Assembly (NCBI GenBank): GCA_023052935.1
Contig: CM041294.1
Location: 18,110,635-18,174,634 of the forward strand
From: Piezodorus guildinii
Lineage: Eukaryota > Arthropoda > Insecta > Hemiptera > Pentatomidae
DNA: 64,000 bases
Reading direction: 5' to 3'
Shown here: positions 1 through 9,975 of the stretch, one piece after another
Numbering within the stretch: the stretch's first letter is position 1
Layout: every line of letters begins with the position of its first letter
Translations under genes and position numbers: made by a program
Notes under the pieces: model-generated
Told to the model about the DNA's origin: nothing
Databases searched by the model: none
What the model saw: only the letters and a program-made list of their open reading frames with translations

Positions 1-239
1 GTAAACAAATGTTGTAAATAAAGCATTCATTATAGAATGAAAATAAATTAATTAAGAGATTTGCAGAAGTTTTTCATTGGACAAGTATAAGTCATTATCT
101 GATCCCATTATTGAATTAAACATTTCACGAAATCAAAGATAAAAATATTTTTGCTTTGATTTTTGAAAATAACGGAACTAGAAATTCTTGAAAAGAAAAG
201 AAAATTAAACCGAGAATTTGTATATGAAGTATGATTGAC

Positions 240-425
240 TTTCGTATATATTTTTATTGATTGTGTTTTGTATATATGTATATTGTATTATTATTATATA
301 AATTTATTGTTTTGTATATATCGTTTGAATGTAGTATGAATGTTGTACTTTATCACTATTAAATATTTCCTAAATTGGACTGATTATAGTATTACTCAAT
401 AAAGAATTGTTTCTAAAGAAAAAAA
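240..425 (+). repeat. LINE 3' UTR-like end with A-rich tail
   Basis: The stretch has TTG-TATATA runs, a motif close to TGTATGAATGTGGT, then CTCAATAAAGAATTG and a short A-run. It resembles the sequence at 4320-4575, which ends in AATAAATAAATAAT plus A10. The shared layout suggests 3' ends of the same poly(A)-type LINE family. No coding part is present. Bases 1-239 and 426-679 show only AT-rich sequence without recognisable features. Confidence 0.3.
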
Positions 426-679
426 CCGAGAATATTATTATCACAAAATACATAAGGAATAAATAGCGATATAAATGAGTAGTTCAATTCAAAATATTCA
501 TTATAAACACTGAAGAAGGATTTTAAAATATCATTTATGATATAGTTATCACTAAAGTCATTAAATAATATGGGAAACTCTTATGTTTTTAAGGTGAATC
601 TAAAATTTATTTATTTCAAATCTGAATTTGACATTCAGAAATTGAAACTTGTGTTTAAATGGCAAATATTGAAATTCTT

Positions 680-1588
680 ATTAATATATATTCTATTTAT
701 TTAATTAACATTTTCTAAATTTACATTAACTTATCATTAAAGGTTAGTACTAGAACTAAACAGCACAAAAGTAATTGTAACAACAGTAAAAATATAAATA
801 CAACTGCTTTATCACAACATAGCATACATTTAAAACATAAGTTTGATCTCAATAGACCACAAATTTTGGAAATAGTCGAAAATAAACAAAATAAAAAAAC
901 CATAGAGGCCATATATATGAATAAAAATATAGATAACACCGTGAATTTTAAAACTGACTCAATACAGTTAAGTGACCACTATTCTGATTTGATTAAAAAT
1001 GTAATATAAATAAATTAATAATAAAATGTTTTAAAGAATTTCACAATATGAAATAACAATATACATTAGTCTAATCCTTAATCGGGTTGAGGATAAAGAT
1101 CTGAGCAATACTCTTGCTCAGATCTGATGTTTTTAAATACTGACTTCATTTTTACTAATTTACCTAGTTAAATGTGTGTATTAGTGAAAATTATGGGAGT
1201 TCTGAATGTATAACATGGTAATTTTACAATATGTATTTATTTATTTAACTAATTACAATGTAACATTGTTAATTTTTGCTTTTAATGCCTCCTTCCGATT
1301 TTAAATTTGTTTATTTTTAAGTTTAAATTTTGTTATCAATGGACACCTAATTTATAATATTTTTTTATAACGTTTTAAACCATTCACTTCAGTATAGTAT
1401 TTTTTAATGTAATGGTAATTGCTTAATTTACTTTGTAGACTTCTGAAGATGGGAGAATATCCCGAAACGTCATGTTGATGAAATAAAAGAAATTGAGTAT
1501 TTATTGAAGAAGTTATTCAGTCCGAAATCCACCTTAATAGTATATATTCTATTTATTTAATTCACATTTTGTAAATTTGCATTAAATT
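680..1588. repeat. ~800-bp segment bounded by ~52-bp direct repeats
   Basis: A ~52-bp sequence at 680-733 recurs at 1534-1588 with a few mismatches (shared core TATATATTCTATTTATTTAATT, given here as two pieces: TATATATTCTA and TTTATTTAATT). The segment between them has no convincing ORF. It carries a perfect hairpin (1097-1125) and, near its right end at 1442-1470, a CTGAAGA-hairpin-CGAAACGTC motif followed by AAATAAAAG. This could be an insertion with a long target duplication, an element with short terminal direct repeats, or a local duplication. Confidence 0.4.
1097..1125. other. Perfect 12-bp hairpin
   Basis: AGATCTGAGCAA and its exact reverse complement TTGCTCAGATCT are separated by TACTC. 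It is much more GC-rich than the surrounding sequence and lies in the segment between the 680/1534 direct repeats. Its function is unknown. Confidence 0.6.
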
Positions 1589-2150
1589 ATTATAGTTATG
1601 AAGACAAAAGAAATAATACCTATTTTCTGTGACTACATTTGGCCATAAAAATAGCTGCTATTGATTTTTCCCTGTTATACCATTAGAAATAGATAGTGGG
1701 CGAATCCAAACATTTAGGCAATAGATGTTCCGTTACTGAATTTCAATGTACCCATTACCTCTCCCATTCCAGGAACGGTCTGTTTCAAATTATCGATAAC
1801 GTTCCATTATCGCTACTTAGTCCAGAATCAACAACTACTTTCTGATGATTATCAGAAACATTACTCAACATAATCATTTAATAATAATATTTATTATTTT
1901 ACTTTATAGATTTAAAAAATAAAGATAATACTTTACATTGTTCAAACTTGTACAGTAAAAAAATAAATAAATATTGTATTTTAGAATCAATATTGAATCA
2001 TTGCACTAAATAAACTACGCTCATTATCCTTCAGTATATTTATAAAAGTAAATCACAATGTATCGGTCGGACAAGCATTCATCGGGTAGTTTTGTTTCTT
2101 CCAATAATTGCAGATCCCTATCTCATCTCAATGTTTCCTCAAAATTTATC
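1589..2150. other. AT-rich spacer, nothing recognised
   Basis: I see no coding potential, no tRNA-like boxes and no match to the repeat families of this window. The part from 1680 to 1860 is slightly richer in GC and apparently unique. Confidence 0.4.
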
Positions 2151-2570
2151 TTTTTTTAAAAATTATATATTGGAATTCACAACTGTATAATGTAATACAT
2201 CAAGTAAATTGGAATGGAATGTAAAAAGGCATGAAACACATGTAGATAAGCTTCCCAATGGAAGCACTCTAAAAATGTTCTAAACTAGAAGGTCTCGGGG
2301 TCATCTCCTTTTCAGACGCCTCGGAGGACTGTCAGGAATTGAAGAAGAAGAAAGGATTGAAACTAGAGGATTAGGGTGGGAATGGAGTTTGCCATGAAAG
2401 GAATGGAATCTAAATAAACAAATAAACAACATACGGAACATTAAGATCTTTATGGATTAGTGTATTCGTGACAAAGTAAGAACATTGAGGATTTTACGAA
2501 GGATTTTGGATTGTAGGGATTGGGTACGGGAAGAATTCGATGGTTTAGCAGAGCCCCAAAGCTCTACTCC
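2151..2570 (-). pseudogene. LINE A (jockey-like) 3' fragment
   Basis: On the minus strand this encodes the C-terminal tail of a jockey-like ORF2, downstream of the RT palm: ELWGSAKP, QSLQSKILRK, and the terminal PPRRLKRR block. It is followed by the family 3' UTR ending ACAACTGTAAATTTC-like, just before a T-run (the reverse-complemented tail) at 2151. The reading frame is broken. It is 5'-truncated at 2570, as expected of target-primed reverse transcription. One of eight LINE A copies in the window. Confidence 0.75.
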
Positions 2571-2696
2571 GAAAATTTATCTTAAATTGCGAAATATCTA
2601 GTGAGCGCTTGACAGGGCTCAAAATATTTTGATATGAATAAAAAAAGGGAGAATAGTAAAGTAATCATCCTATTTAATTTAACCTCATATTAAAGG

Positions 2697-2758
<62 letters not shown>

Positions 2759-3316
2759 GTATCTCTCAGAAAAGGTTTTGGTTTCCGTAAACAAGGTATT
2801 TGTACAATTTCTTTGCCTAAGGAGCGGAAAAGGAGGTGGTTAGCCTGTGGTTCTCTCAGTCGCGGAATTTTTTTCTGGATTCTCTATATTATAAAGGCTA
2901 AGTGAGCCAAAAAACGATGTACCCGCTATTTATTTCAAAATAACGCTTTTTTGATTATTGCCGAATAGCTGGTGTAGCAGTAACAAAACTCTTTGGTTCG
3001 GATTACTCAAGACAGTTTGATTTTGATCCTGATTTCCTCTCATATTTTCGACAGCACCACTGAGAGGCTAGCTTATCTGTTCCCGATTCTATAAAAAGTT
3101 TTTACAACTTTTGTTTATAAACCACATTTTATTTAACCGTCTTCTCTTTTACCGCCAACGGTGTGAGGATTCTTTCTGTAGAGCATCCATGGATCCCTCA
3201 ATTGTACCGATCGCCTTTTGCGTTCCAGACCTGTCAAAGAACTCCTGGGTTTGTAAACACATTTGCACATTTGGGAATACACATTTGCATTATAACAACA
3301 TTATCTAATATTTAAG
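2571..3316. other. Spacer holding a 60-nt A tract
   Basis: An uninterrupted A60 run lies at 2697-2756, preceded by ~120 bp of unrecognised sequence with AATAAA near 2638. It could be the poly(A) tail of a recent retroposed RNA, or an expanded mononucleotide. The open frame at 3111-3308 (65 codons) has no recognisable motif and I do not call it a gene. Confidence 0.4.
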
Positions 3317-3420
3317 AATCTCGTGCCACAGTGTTTGTGGTCGCACCCCTCCCTGACGGCTTGAACGATTTTCTTGTAATTTTGAGAGCATATTTGGTAG
3401 TTATGAGAATATGTCGTAAA
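3317..3420 (+). repeat. Possible Helitron-like 5' end fragment
   Basis: Begins ATCTCGTGCCACAGTGTTTG, matching 60550-60568 (ATCTCGTGTCACAATGTTT). Both start with TC after A, as Helitron left ends do. The similarity then fades. No 3' hairpin or CTRR end was found, so the class is an inference. Confidence 0.3.
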
Positions 3421-3499
3421 GTATATTTCATACTGCTAGGTGATTGGATTGGCCATTCAATATCCATAAAACTTTTTTTTTTTTCTTTACAAGATATAA

Positions 3500-3820
3500 G
3501 GGAACGACGTGGTCTAGTGGATAGAGCACTTGTCTACAGTTCTCCGGGTCCTGAATCCCGGCTGTGCCAAATTTTATATATTTTGTTAATTCAGTCGGGA
3601 GACGACCCTTGGGTATGGAGACCCTCCTGGGGCAGACGCATCCTCTATAAAGTGGGTACCCAAAAACTTGGGGAAAACCTGGCGACTGGGCGGGATCAAG
3701 GCCTAATCGCTTCATTGCACAGCCGTTGGCCTAGAAACAGTACGAATCTCTGTATGTACTGAGCCCAAGAACCTTCATGGGTTGTAATGCTACAGGTTTT
3801 TCAATATTTATATATATATA

Positions 3821-3876
<56 letters not shown>
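3500..3876 (+). mobile_element. tRNA-derived SINE, family A, with (TA)n(GT)n tail
   Basis: The head is tRNA-like: box A TGGTCTAGTGG at 3510-3520 and box B GGTCCTGAATCCC at 3547-3559, 26 bp apart. A ~240-bp non-tRNA body follows, ending near GCTACAGGTTTTTC, then (TA)n and (GT)n to 3876. The body recurs at 39828-39950, also followed by (TA)n, which defines the family and its tail type. The 143-codon open frame across it is an accident of the SINE sequence, not a gene. The internal promoter boxes look close to consensus. Confidence 0.75.
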
Positions 3877-4189
3877 AGCATATAAAAACGGCTATAGCCC
3901 CAAACTGTTACCCTCTTACCCTAACCGTCTCAATCGCTATTTAAGTATTTTTATATGAAATAATTCATCGAGGGTATTTAAAAAAAAACAAAAACGAAAT
4001 TATTTATATTGTTGTGTGACAGATTTATCATCTACCTCATGATACATCGACCTTTCATTCAAAATAAAGTTAAAATTTTAAACTACAAATGAGCTTGTTA
4101 GTTTAATGAAATACATTGAATTAAGAAAATGAATGGTAGGTGTTTTTTTTATTTTTTATTAGCAGTCACATGTACGGTATATTAGTGGC
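3877..4189. other. AT-rich spacer
   Basis: Apart from the end of the microsatellite and homopolymer runs, nothing is recognised here. Confidence 0.4.
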
Positions 4190-4575
4190 TACAGCGCCCT
4201 GACTCGGCCTCCACTGGCTCGCAAAAGTGATGCGGCTGAGATAGAGGCGTTGGGATCCCTTGGATTCCACTTTTTCCTCCACAAGTAGAGGGAAAGGCGC
4301 AGTCTAGGATCCCTCTAGCAGTTGTATATATTGTATATAGTTATGATGTTTATTTATTTGCCAACTTTTTATTTATCTTATTATAGGTTGTTATTTTGCT
4401 TTTTTATTTGTTATTATTTTATTGTATATATATATGAATTTATTTATTTTCTATTTTATGTAATTTGACTATTATTATTATTTTTTGTATATATTGTATG
4501 AATGTGGTCTCATATAAATATTACTATTGTTCATTTTGTAACAAATTGTAATATATCTCAATAAATAAATAATAA
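4190..4575 (+). repeat. LINE 3' end, poly(A) type
   Basis: A GC-richer stretch (4190-4320, possibly the last coding part) is followed by a T/TA-rich 3' UTR with repeated ATTATTATT blocks and TCTCAATAAATAAATAAT, then A10 at 4573. The end resembles 240-425. No protein motif is readable, so the clade is undetermined. Confidence 0.4.
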
Positions 4576-4859
4576 AAAAAAAATTAGCAGTCATCCTTTA
4601 CAACGCTCCATTCCTCTTTCTGTTAAAGATCCCTTCTACGGACACACACAATAAATTCGTTATTTTTTATTACAACCAAACTATCCACCAGAAATAATTA
4701 ATATGGCAGGAGCAACATTTGCCGGATCATCTATTATTGTGATATTTTTTTGACAAGCACTGCATATCTCAAGCATTAAAAACAAGAGCTGTCTCATTTG
4801 GAGCGCAAACACTCAATTTGCTCCCTCTCATCAATTTACCTCCTTAAATCAACATCCTC

Positions 4860-5114
4860 TTGGATTACCTGGAAGAATCGGTAAAGACAAGAGGCGGGGA
4901 CCCAGGTGCAATTTCGCGTAAGGTAAACAAGCAGGGACTTAATACCAGGGAGAGGGAAAGGATGTATAAATCTTATCTAATGAGAATAGTTGAGCTAAGA
5001 AGGGAAGGGAGCTATATTAAGCTAATACATGCCCCTTTAGAGCGGGCAACCTTTGACCTGTCTCCGGCACATATTACTTCGTTAGCCTCGACGCTCCACT
5101 CTTGTTTGTCCTAA
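4860..5114 (+). other. Unrecognised open frame (~84 codons)
   Basis: The frame is charged and polar (RERERMYKSYL, LRREGSYIKLIHAPLERATF) and more protein-like than most random frames here. It begins at TTG, has no upstream ATG in good context and no recognised domain. It may be a decayed transposon gag or an exon. The rest of 4576-5299 shows nothing. Confidence 0.2.
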
Positions 5115-5299
5115 TGATGCTCATTAAACATTTTGGTCTTTTAGTCTACCCCTATCCACGCGCTAATCCTATCTAATCCGCTTCCTTCGTTATTCACATC
5201 ATTATATTATCTTATCTTTCCTGTATGTAGAAAAGTTTTAAACAATTCGAAAACGAATTCTTCCAAACCTTTTAAAATTTTAGATCCTACAGTAGTTTT

Positions 5300-5738
5300 A
5301 GTAGGTGGGAAATGCGTGTTATTATTCAGTTGCAAAATTACTTAGCTCACGGCTTCTGTCTAAAAACTTAAAGGTTAAAATGCATAAAACTATTATTCTT
5401 CCGACGGTACTTTACGGATGACCGCTTTCTTTGAAGGATGAACAACGGCTTAAGGTTTTCGAAAATAAGATACTGCGTAAAATATTTGGTCCGATGAGAG
5501 ATGAGGCCACTGGGGAGTTTAGAAGGTTGCACAACGCGGAATTGCGGAGTTTGTACCCTGTGAATATAATTGAGTTGATAGTATCTCGGAGACTCAAATG
5601 GGGAGAGGGTCGCTGAACCGACTGGTAGGCGTCCGAAAGGTAGGCCGAAGCGGCGAACATTGGACGAGTCTGTGCAGGCGAAGTCTGGTGGTAGCGGCAT
5701 CGAACCTTCGGGTTCGGTAAGCCTATTATTATTATTAA
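5300..5738 (+). pseudogene. LINE D (RTE-like) 3' end, internally deleted
   Basis: This encodes pieces of the post-RT region of an RTE-like ORF (LKDEQRLKVFEN, LRKIFGP, ATGEFRRLHNAELRSLYP, then PTGRRPKG). Compared with the copy at 37613 it lacks two blocks, one after LKW near 5603 and one near 5655, so the frame is broken. The 3' terminus GGTTCGGTAAGCC followed by (TATTAT)n is shared by the other plus and minus copies and marks the family's tandem-repeat tail. Confidence 0.75.
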
Positions 5739-5870
5739 AGTAGTTTTAGCATTTTCCATTCAGTATATTTAACCATCAAAAGAGAGATTTAAAAAAATCC
5801 CTCGCGAACATCTGTCTAGCCGGGTTTGAGGGTTATCGGTGCACCATACATTAAAACCAGATGAACAAGA

Positions 5871-6806
5871 AAAAATATGGTACGTGGAACACACGACTTT
5901 CACTTACCTCCGTTATTAAAATCAATTTGAGAATTTTTAAATACATCAAGAGATTAAATTAAATTGTTAAAGAATTAATAAAATTGATTTTTTGTTCACC
6001 CCTTTTTCGCCTTTTGAAGGCTATACGGGGGTTTCACGGGCCGGGAGGGGGGAGGGGAGGGGAAGAGCAGAGGATAAATGCCGAGATAAAATCCCCCCAG
6101 CATCGAGATTCGAACTCGTAAATTATTTGTTTCAACTTTCAACGCGCGCTAACACGCTCGGCAATCCCACCCCCAATTGAATTAAAATTGAATTTAAATA
6201 GAATCATGTTTTTTATTAAAAAATCTATTATATCATCAACTACAATAATCAGTTCGTTTTATCGGCTATTCATCTCTTCCCATTAACTGTAACAATTCCG
6301 TAAATAAGATAATATTTGTTCTTAATTTTTTAGCATTCCAATGGTATATTATACATCCATATTGGCTATTCTAGTGCCCAAAAATCTCAATCTTGCACAA
6401 ATTCGCTCAAGTTGTATTTTTTGCTATCATTTATCAATGCTAATAAGACGATCTGCCTATTTTTAAAAAACAAAAAAAATTAAAGATATTTCAGAGGAAG
6501 AAAATTTAAGATTTCGGCATTCAAGCTCTGTCAAACTATCATAAATCAGAACAAAGCCTACATCGAACTAAAGCCTATTAAAGTTTTCATCCATATAGCG
6601 AGTTTAATCAAATTCGTTGTAGCTGTTTTTGAAAAAATCGTTAATAGGTCCAAAATCCATGGCCTAAAGTGGCTCTTCTGTTAAGCTGATTTTGATAAAA
6701 AGGTTGCTGTAACATCTCAGGCGTATAGTTGTCTAAAATATAAAATTTCAGTTACGGATGACTTTTCGTTTTCGTGCTAGATTTACCACACACACACATA
6801 CACAGT
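5871..6806 (+). repeat. R repeat, near full length, with nested SINE
   Basis: Left end TATGGTACGTGGAACACACG and ACTTTCACTTACCTCC, then the family's AT-rich non-coding body with landmarks (GCATTYAAGCYCTGTCA, GCGAGTTTAATCAAA, TCTCAGGCGTATAGTTGTCT), ending in an ACACACACA run near 6805. A SINE (5993-6172) interrupts it. No ORF is present. R is the most frequent non-coding repeat of the window. Confidence 0.7.
5993..6175 (-). mobile_element. tRNA-derived SINE, family D
   Basis: On the minus strand there is a tRNA-like head: box A-like TTGCCGAGCGTG and box B GAGTTCGAATCTC, followed by a C/T-rich body (GGGGGGAGGGG on the plus strand). It lies inside an R copy. The flanking R sequence is duplicated at the two junctions (GAATTAA..AATTGA, ~14-16 bp with a 2-bp difference), consistent with LINE-mediated insertion. 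Box spacing is longer than in a tRNA, in keeping with a long-variable-arm or decayed head. Confidence 0.6.
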
Positions 6807-7249
6807 AAAACACGTAAATAAAAATTTATAAAAATGTTGTGGGATGAATTACTCTAAGCATGAAAGATTTAGATTTAAAAAAAAAATCTTATTTTTACTA
6901 GAAATAAATATTAAGGTAACTATATAAAAGTCTTAAATTATATAAAAGAAAAAAATATTCAAGTAAAAAGATATGAAAGAGTTATTAAGAAGAGAAACGA
7001 GAAAGAGGATAAAAAATCTGTAAAGTAAAATCTTGATAGTTAAAAATAGTTATTCAAAGCTCATTATGATAAGGATTTTTTAAAATAATTTATTCGCTTC
7101 AAACCTCAAGAGTCATTGACGTGTTAAAAAAAAATAACAAGGGTGATTTAATCTTTATGGATTTCATTAGGATCACTATGTGTTGTTTTTTTACTTGTAG
7201 TATTTCCTTCATTGTTTTCACTAACTCAAATTTCATTACAGATTACTCA
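6807..7249. other. AT-rich spacer
   Basis: Strongly A-rich. The 73-codon frame at 7121-7342 is an antisense shadow of the LINE fragment that follows. Nothing else is seen. Confidence 0.4.
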
Positions 7250-7745
7250 AGTAGTCTGCACTTAATAAGAAACTGTTGTACATTCTGCAATGTTTTATTA
7301 AATTTTTTACAGATTGGGGCTTCTGGACGTCTTAGAAGGTAGCCATGTGTAAACTGGCAGTTTCCCGTCCTAAGCCTACATATTATAGCTTCTCTCTTCC
7401 TCGGAGTTCTAGATTTTTGGCACGCGGGTTTTATTAAAAATTTTGGCTGTTACCTTTTCCCATTCTATTAATAGCCTTTTCATACATAAGAGTACCCCAA
7501 TCAGCCACTGATATTACTTTTATTTCAGTTATTCTGGTTGCCTCTTCCACCCTTGCCGCATTGGTTGCTCGGTCAGCATTTTGTTTCCTGGGATTCCGTA
7601 ACCATACTAAAACTACAGTTTAAACTTTAATTTTTGTTCCTCTCTATTCCTTTAAGAAATATCTGATTATGGAGTTAGTTGGCGATTTGTTGTTTGCTGC
7701 TAAGACATTAAGCAAGTCTGTTACAAAAACACATCATTTCGGAGC
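7250..7745 (-). pseudogene. LINE fragment with RNase H and C-terminal region (I/R1-like)
   Basis: Minus strand, in broken frames: a NVLAANNKSPTNSIIRYFLK-like RNase H segment, then a degenerate WVPSH..GN-A-D-A equivalent (VLVWLRNPRKQNADRATNAA), and the C-terminal LRTGNCQFTHGYLLRR block. That last block matches the R-LR-GH-LTH-YLL signature at the end of I/R1-type LINE ORF2s. Several stops are present, and no RT portion remains. The RNase H domain sets it apart from the A-F families here. Confidence 0.6.
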
Positions 7746-7939
7746 TTTTTATCCATTACTGATAAGAATATAGCTTTTTATCCATTATTTTTACAATATC
7801 TAATACAATTCAGTAAAAAGATGCAATGTAACAATCTACCTATTTTTAAAGCAGTTATATATTTGCTTTCTAATTACACATATTTTTCCTATTGAAATAA
7901 CTAACAATTAGTCTCATACCTGCCATTTCAATTACACTA
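7746..7939. other. AT-rich spacer
   Basis: Nothing recognised between the LINE fragment and the Tigger terminal repeat. Confidence 0.4.
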
Positions 7940-8663
7940 CAGTAAACCCTCTTTTTAACGAACACGGTTATATTCTGTGATTCAGGCTGTGACAGCTTAT
8001 GGCTTCTAGAGTTTCAGCTAGTTTTTCTGTTTTTATTGCTTTTATTACTTGCTTTGATTCAAGTTTCCTACGAGGTCAAGTCAGTCTTGCTTTCTGTTCT
8101 AAGTGCTTCCGCTCCGCACAGTATGTCAAAGAGAAAATCCATTGATTTGAATACTAGGTTGGTGATTCTCCAAGAAGTGGATAAAAAAAATTGAGTCGAA
8201 TTCGAAAATTGCGGAAAAATACGGGATATCAAAATCTCCTCTATCAACGATTATCGCTAATAAAGATAAAATCGATGCCTCCGTTGGATCTTCGGGATGT
8301 GCAAAATAAAAAAAAAATTTTATTACTTCAACTTTATATGGATTGCTGTGATTTTGAAATTGTAAGTCCCTTTTTAAGTTTTGTATTTTGAATGATAGTT
8401 TATGTTAATCTTAAAGTATTATGTAAAATTTGAAATAAGATAGATATATGTACATAGTGCATAGTTTTAACTGTTTTCGTAGTTTCTAAATAAACATGTG
8501 CCTGAAAGGGAATGCTATATTAAAAACATTTCTTTTTAACCACCTGAATTGATACCAAGACATATAACATACATACAATATATTTTTCGGATATAACGAA
8601 TTCTTCTATAACGAACCGAGAATTTTTTGGTCCCTTGGAGTTGATTATAACGAGGTTTTACTG
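7940..8663 (+). mobile_element. Internally deleted pogo/Tigger-like DNA transposon
   Basis: Flanked by TA on both sides. The terminal inverted repeats begin CAGTAAACCCTC (left) and CAGTAAAACCTC (right, reverse complement), with similarity for ~24 bp. The 724-bp length is far below a full Tigger/pogo (~2.3 kb or more). The interior keeps only the N-terminal coding part (8123-8314), so the copy is non-autonomous. The TAACGA..GTTTTACTG style of end is typical of this superfamily. Confidence 0.8.
8123..8316 (+). pseudogene. Tigger-like transposase N-terminus (CENP-B-type HTH), frameshifted
   Basis: The frame opens MSKRKSIDLNTRLVILQEVD. It then needs a shift in the A-run at ~8188-8194 to continue as SKIAEKYGISKSPLSTI and ANKDKI, ending at a stop near 8316. 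The SKRK..L...K..I-E-V and IAEKYGIS-STIS/I-KNK pattern is the psq/CENP-B helix-turn-helix of pogo-type transposases. It would bind the terminal repeats. The DDE domain is missing altogether. Confidence 0.75.
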
Positions 8664-9042
8664 TATTATGATTGGAAAATAAAGTTATGGATACTATCAT
8701 AAATAATATTTCACATCTTTCTATTTTGTGTTTTTTTTCTATTATTTCATAAGAAAAAGTTCTTTATCACTGATCACTGACAATTTTTCTAAAAAGATCT
8801 TAACAGCTAAGGGACATATATTGTAGAACAGGCGCAGTTGGCTGGTTCAAGATCGAGAAACAGAATCCTTCCTCAACATTGACCAAAGTAGAAGAGGACA
8901 GTGTAAAGAAGAAAAAGCATTTGAAATTGACATGATACAATGTCATTTTTTATTAACTACCCCAACATATGATTTTATTTTTTTTTTTAATTTTGAGGAT
9001 CTTCTTAAATCTACTATCGATTATTGATCAGGGATCAGATGT
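8664..9042. other. AT-rich spacer
   Basis: No features recognised. Confidence 0.4.
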
Positions 9043-9296
9043 AGCTGGGTGGCTAGTTTAACAACCTCCTACGCAGGTGGTTCTCGGATTTTTAATGTGA
9101 GTAAAATATCCTTAGTTATGCCGTCCTTCGGAGGGAACGTTAAAATGTGGTCCCGAGCCTGTGCGATGTCAGGTACTCGTTAAAGATCCCTATCCTAATA
9201 AAACATGGATAGGAAAAATTCAGAATTCCCACTGTAGCATCGTCCGATTAGCTACAGTAGCATAAAGTGAAGTTAAATAAATAAACAAATTATACA
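9043..9296 (+). mobile_element. tRNA-derived SINE, family B
   Basis: Contains GCTGGGTGGCTAGTTTAACAACC (read as GCTGGGTGGCTAG plus TTTAACAACC), the box A region of the family, then the body motifs ATGCCGTCCTTCGGAGGGAACG, split here as ATGCCGTCC and TTCGGAGGGAACG, and GTGGTCCCGAGCC. It ends in TTAAATAAATAAACAAA. Box B has decayed in this copy but is intact at 18730 (GGTTCGAACC). It lies ~160 bp upstream of the CCCH gene start, in the same orientation. Confidence 0.7.
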
Positions 9297-9456
9297 ATAA
9301 TAAAAATAACTAGATTTTATGTTAAGTATTAGAAACTTGAAATTTCATTTGTTTCATATGGTCGTGTGTATTGTTAACTGCTTATGTTGAATCTCATTAC
9401 TTTTTAAAATTTACTACCTTACCGATATAAATAATGTAAAAACAAGATTTTATCAA
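9297..9456 (+). promoter_or_regulatory. Upstream region of the CCCH gene, TATA-like box
   Basis: TATAAATA at 9426-9433 lies only 24 bp before the ATG. If used as a TATA box it would place transcription start almost at the ATG, so it is probably not the core promoter, or the 5' UTR is spliced from further upstream. No CpG-rich or other core promoter is visible between the SINE and the gene. Confidence 0.25.
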
Positions 9457-9888
9457 ATGGCAGAGGCTGATAAATCATTTTCACTAGTTGCCGATTACGA
9501 GTTTTCAGATTCACATTCAGAAAGTGAGGAGGAAAGTTGCTCAACAGGCTTCTGTACGAAAGCCGAAGAAGGTCCTCGTCCAAAACTTCCACCGCCAAGA
9601 TTCGATGTAAAGGTCAGCTCTTCATTGTTTGTAAACCCTTACCGGGAAGCAGAAATCGCCAGAATGGCCCCTCTCCAATATCACGTCTACATGTCACCAC
9701 TAGTAAAGGAGAAGAAGTTGATGTTATGCAGGAAGTTCGAGCAGACAGGAAACTGTCCTTTTGGGGATAGTTGCCAGTATGAGCACCTTCCGGGGCCGAC
9801 CGTAGAACCACCTGCTAGGAAGAGGAGGCAGCGCAGGAAAGCTAACCGAAAGCGGAGGCAAGCGCTTCTTAACTTTAGAAATAAATAG
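9457..9888 (+). CDS. Single CCCH-type zinc-finger protein
   Basis: A 143-codon intronless frame, ATG in good context (TCAAATGG). Residues 1-45 are acidic and serine-rich (SDSHSESEEES). Residues 58-82 hold a conserved-looking block (FVNPYREAEIARMAPLQYH). C91-X8-C100-X5-C106-X3-H110 is a canonical C3H1 zinc finger, a fold that usually binds single-stranded RNA. Residues 120-134 are strongly basic (RKRRQRRKANRKRRQ), likely a nuclear or RNA-contacting tail. Codon use and GC content are well above the flanks. AATAAA overlaps the stop (AAT AAA TAG), and another AATAAA at ~10017 lies where LINE A begins. An RNA-binding nuclear role is inferred from the domain only. Alternatives are the terminal exon of a spliced gene or a retrocopy. 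I do not recognise a named orthologue. Confidence 0.8.
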   Translation: MAEADKSFSLVADYEFSDSHSESEEESCSTGFCTKAEEGPRPKLPPPRFDVKVSSSLFVNPYREAEIARMAPLQYHVYMSPLVKEKKLMLCRKFEQTGNCPFGDSCQYEHLPGPTVEPPARKRRQRRKANRKRRQALLNFRNK

Positions 9889-9975
9889 AGAATGGCTGAA
9901 ATCTCTACGATTTTCCCATTATTATCGAATAGAATCCAAGTCTAAATATTTTATTTTATAACTTAGATTATTAAG

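Noticed and set aside
3500..3575. A functional tRNA gene
   Set aside because: Boxes A and B are present, but the acceptor stem does not close and the sequence continues into a repeated SINE body with a TA tail. The same applies to the heads at 18672, 41776 and 5993.
3331..3762. 143-codon open frame as a gene
   Set aside because: It runs across a tRNA-derived SINE (boxes A and B visible, second copy at 39828) and has no protein-like features.
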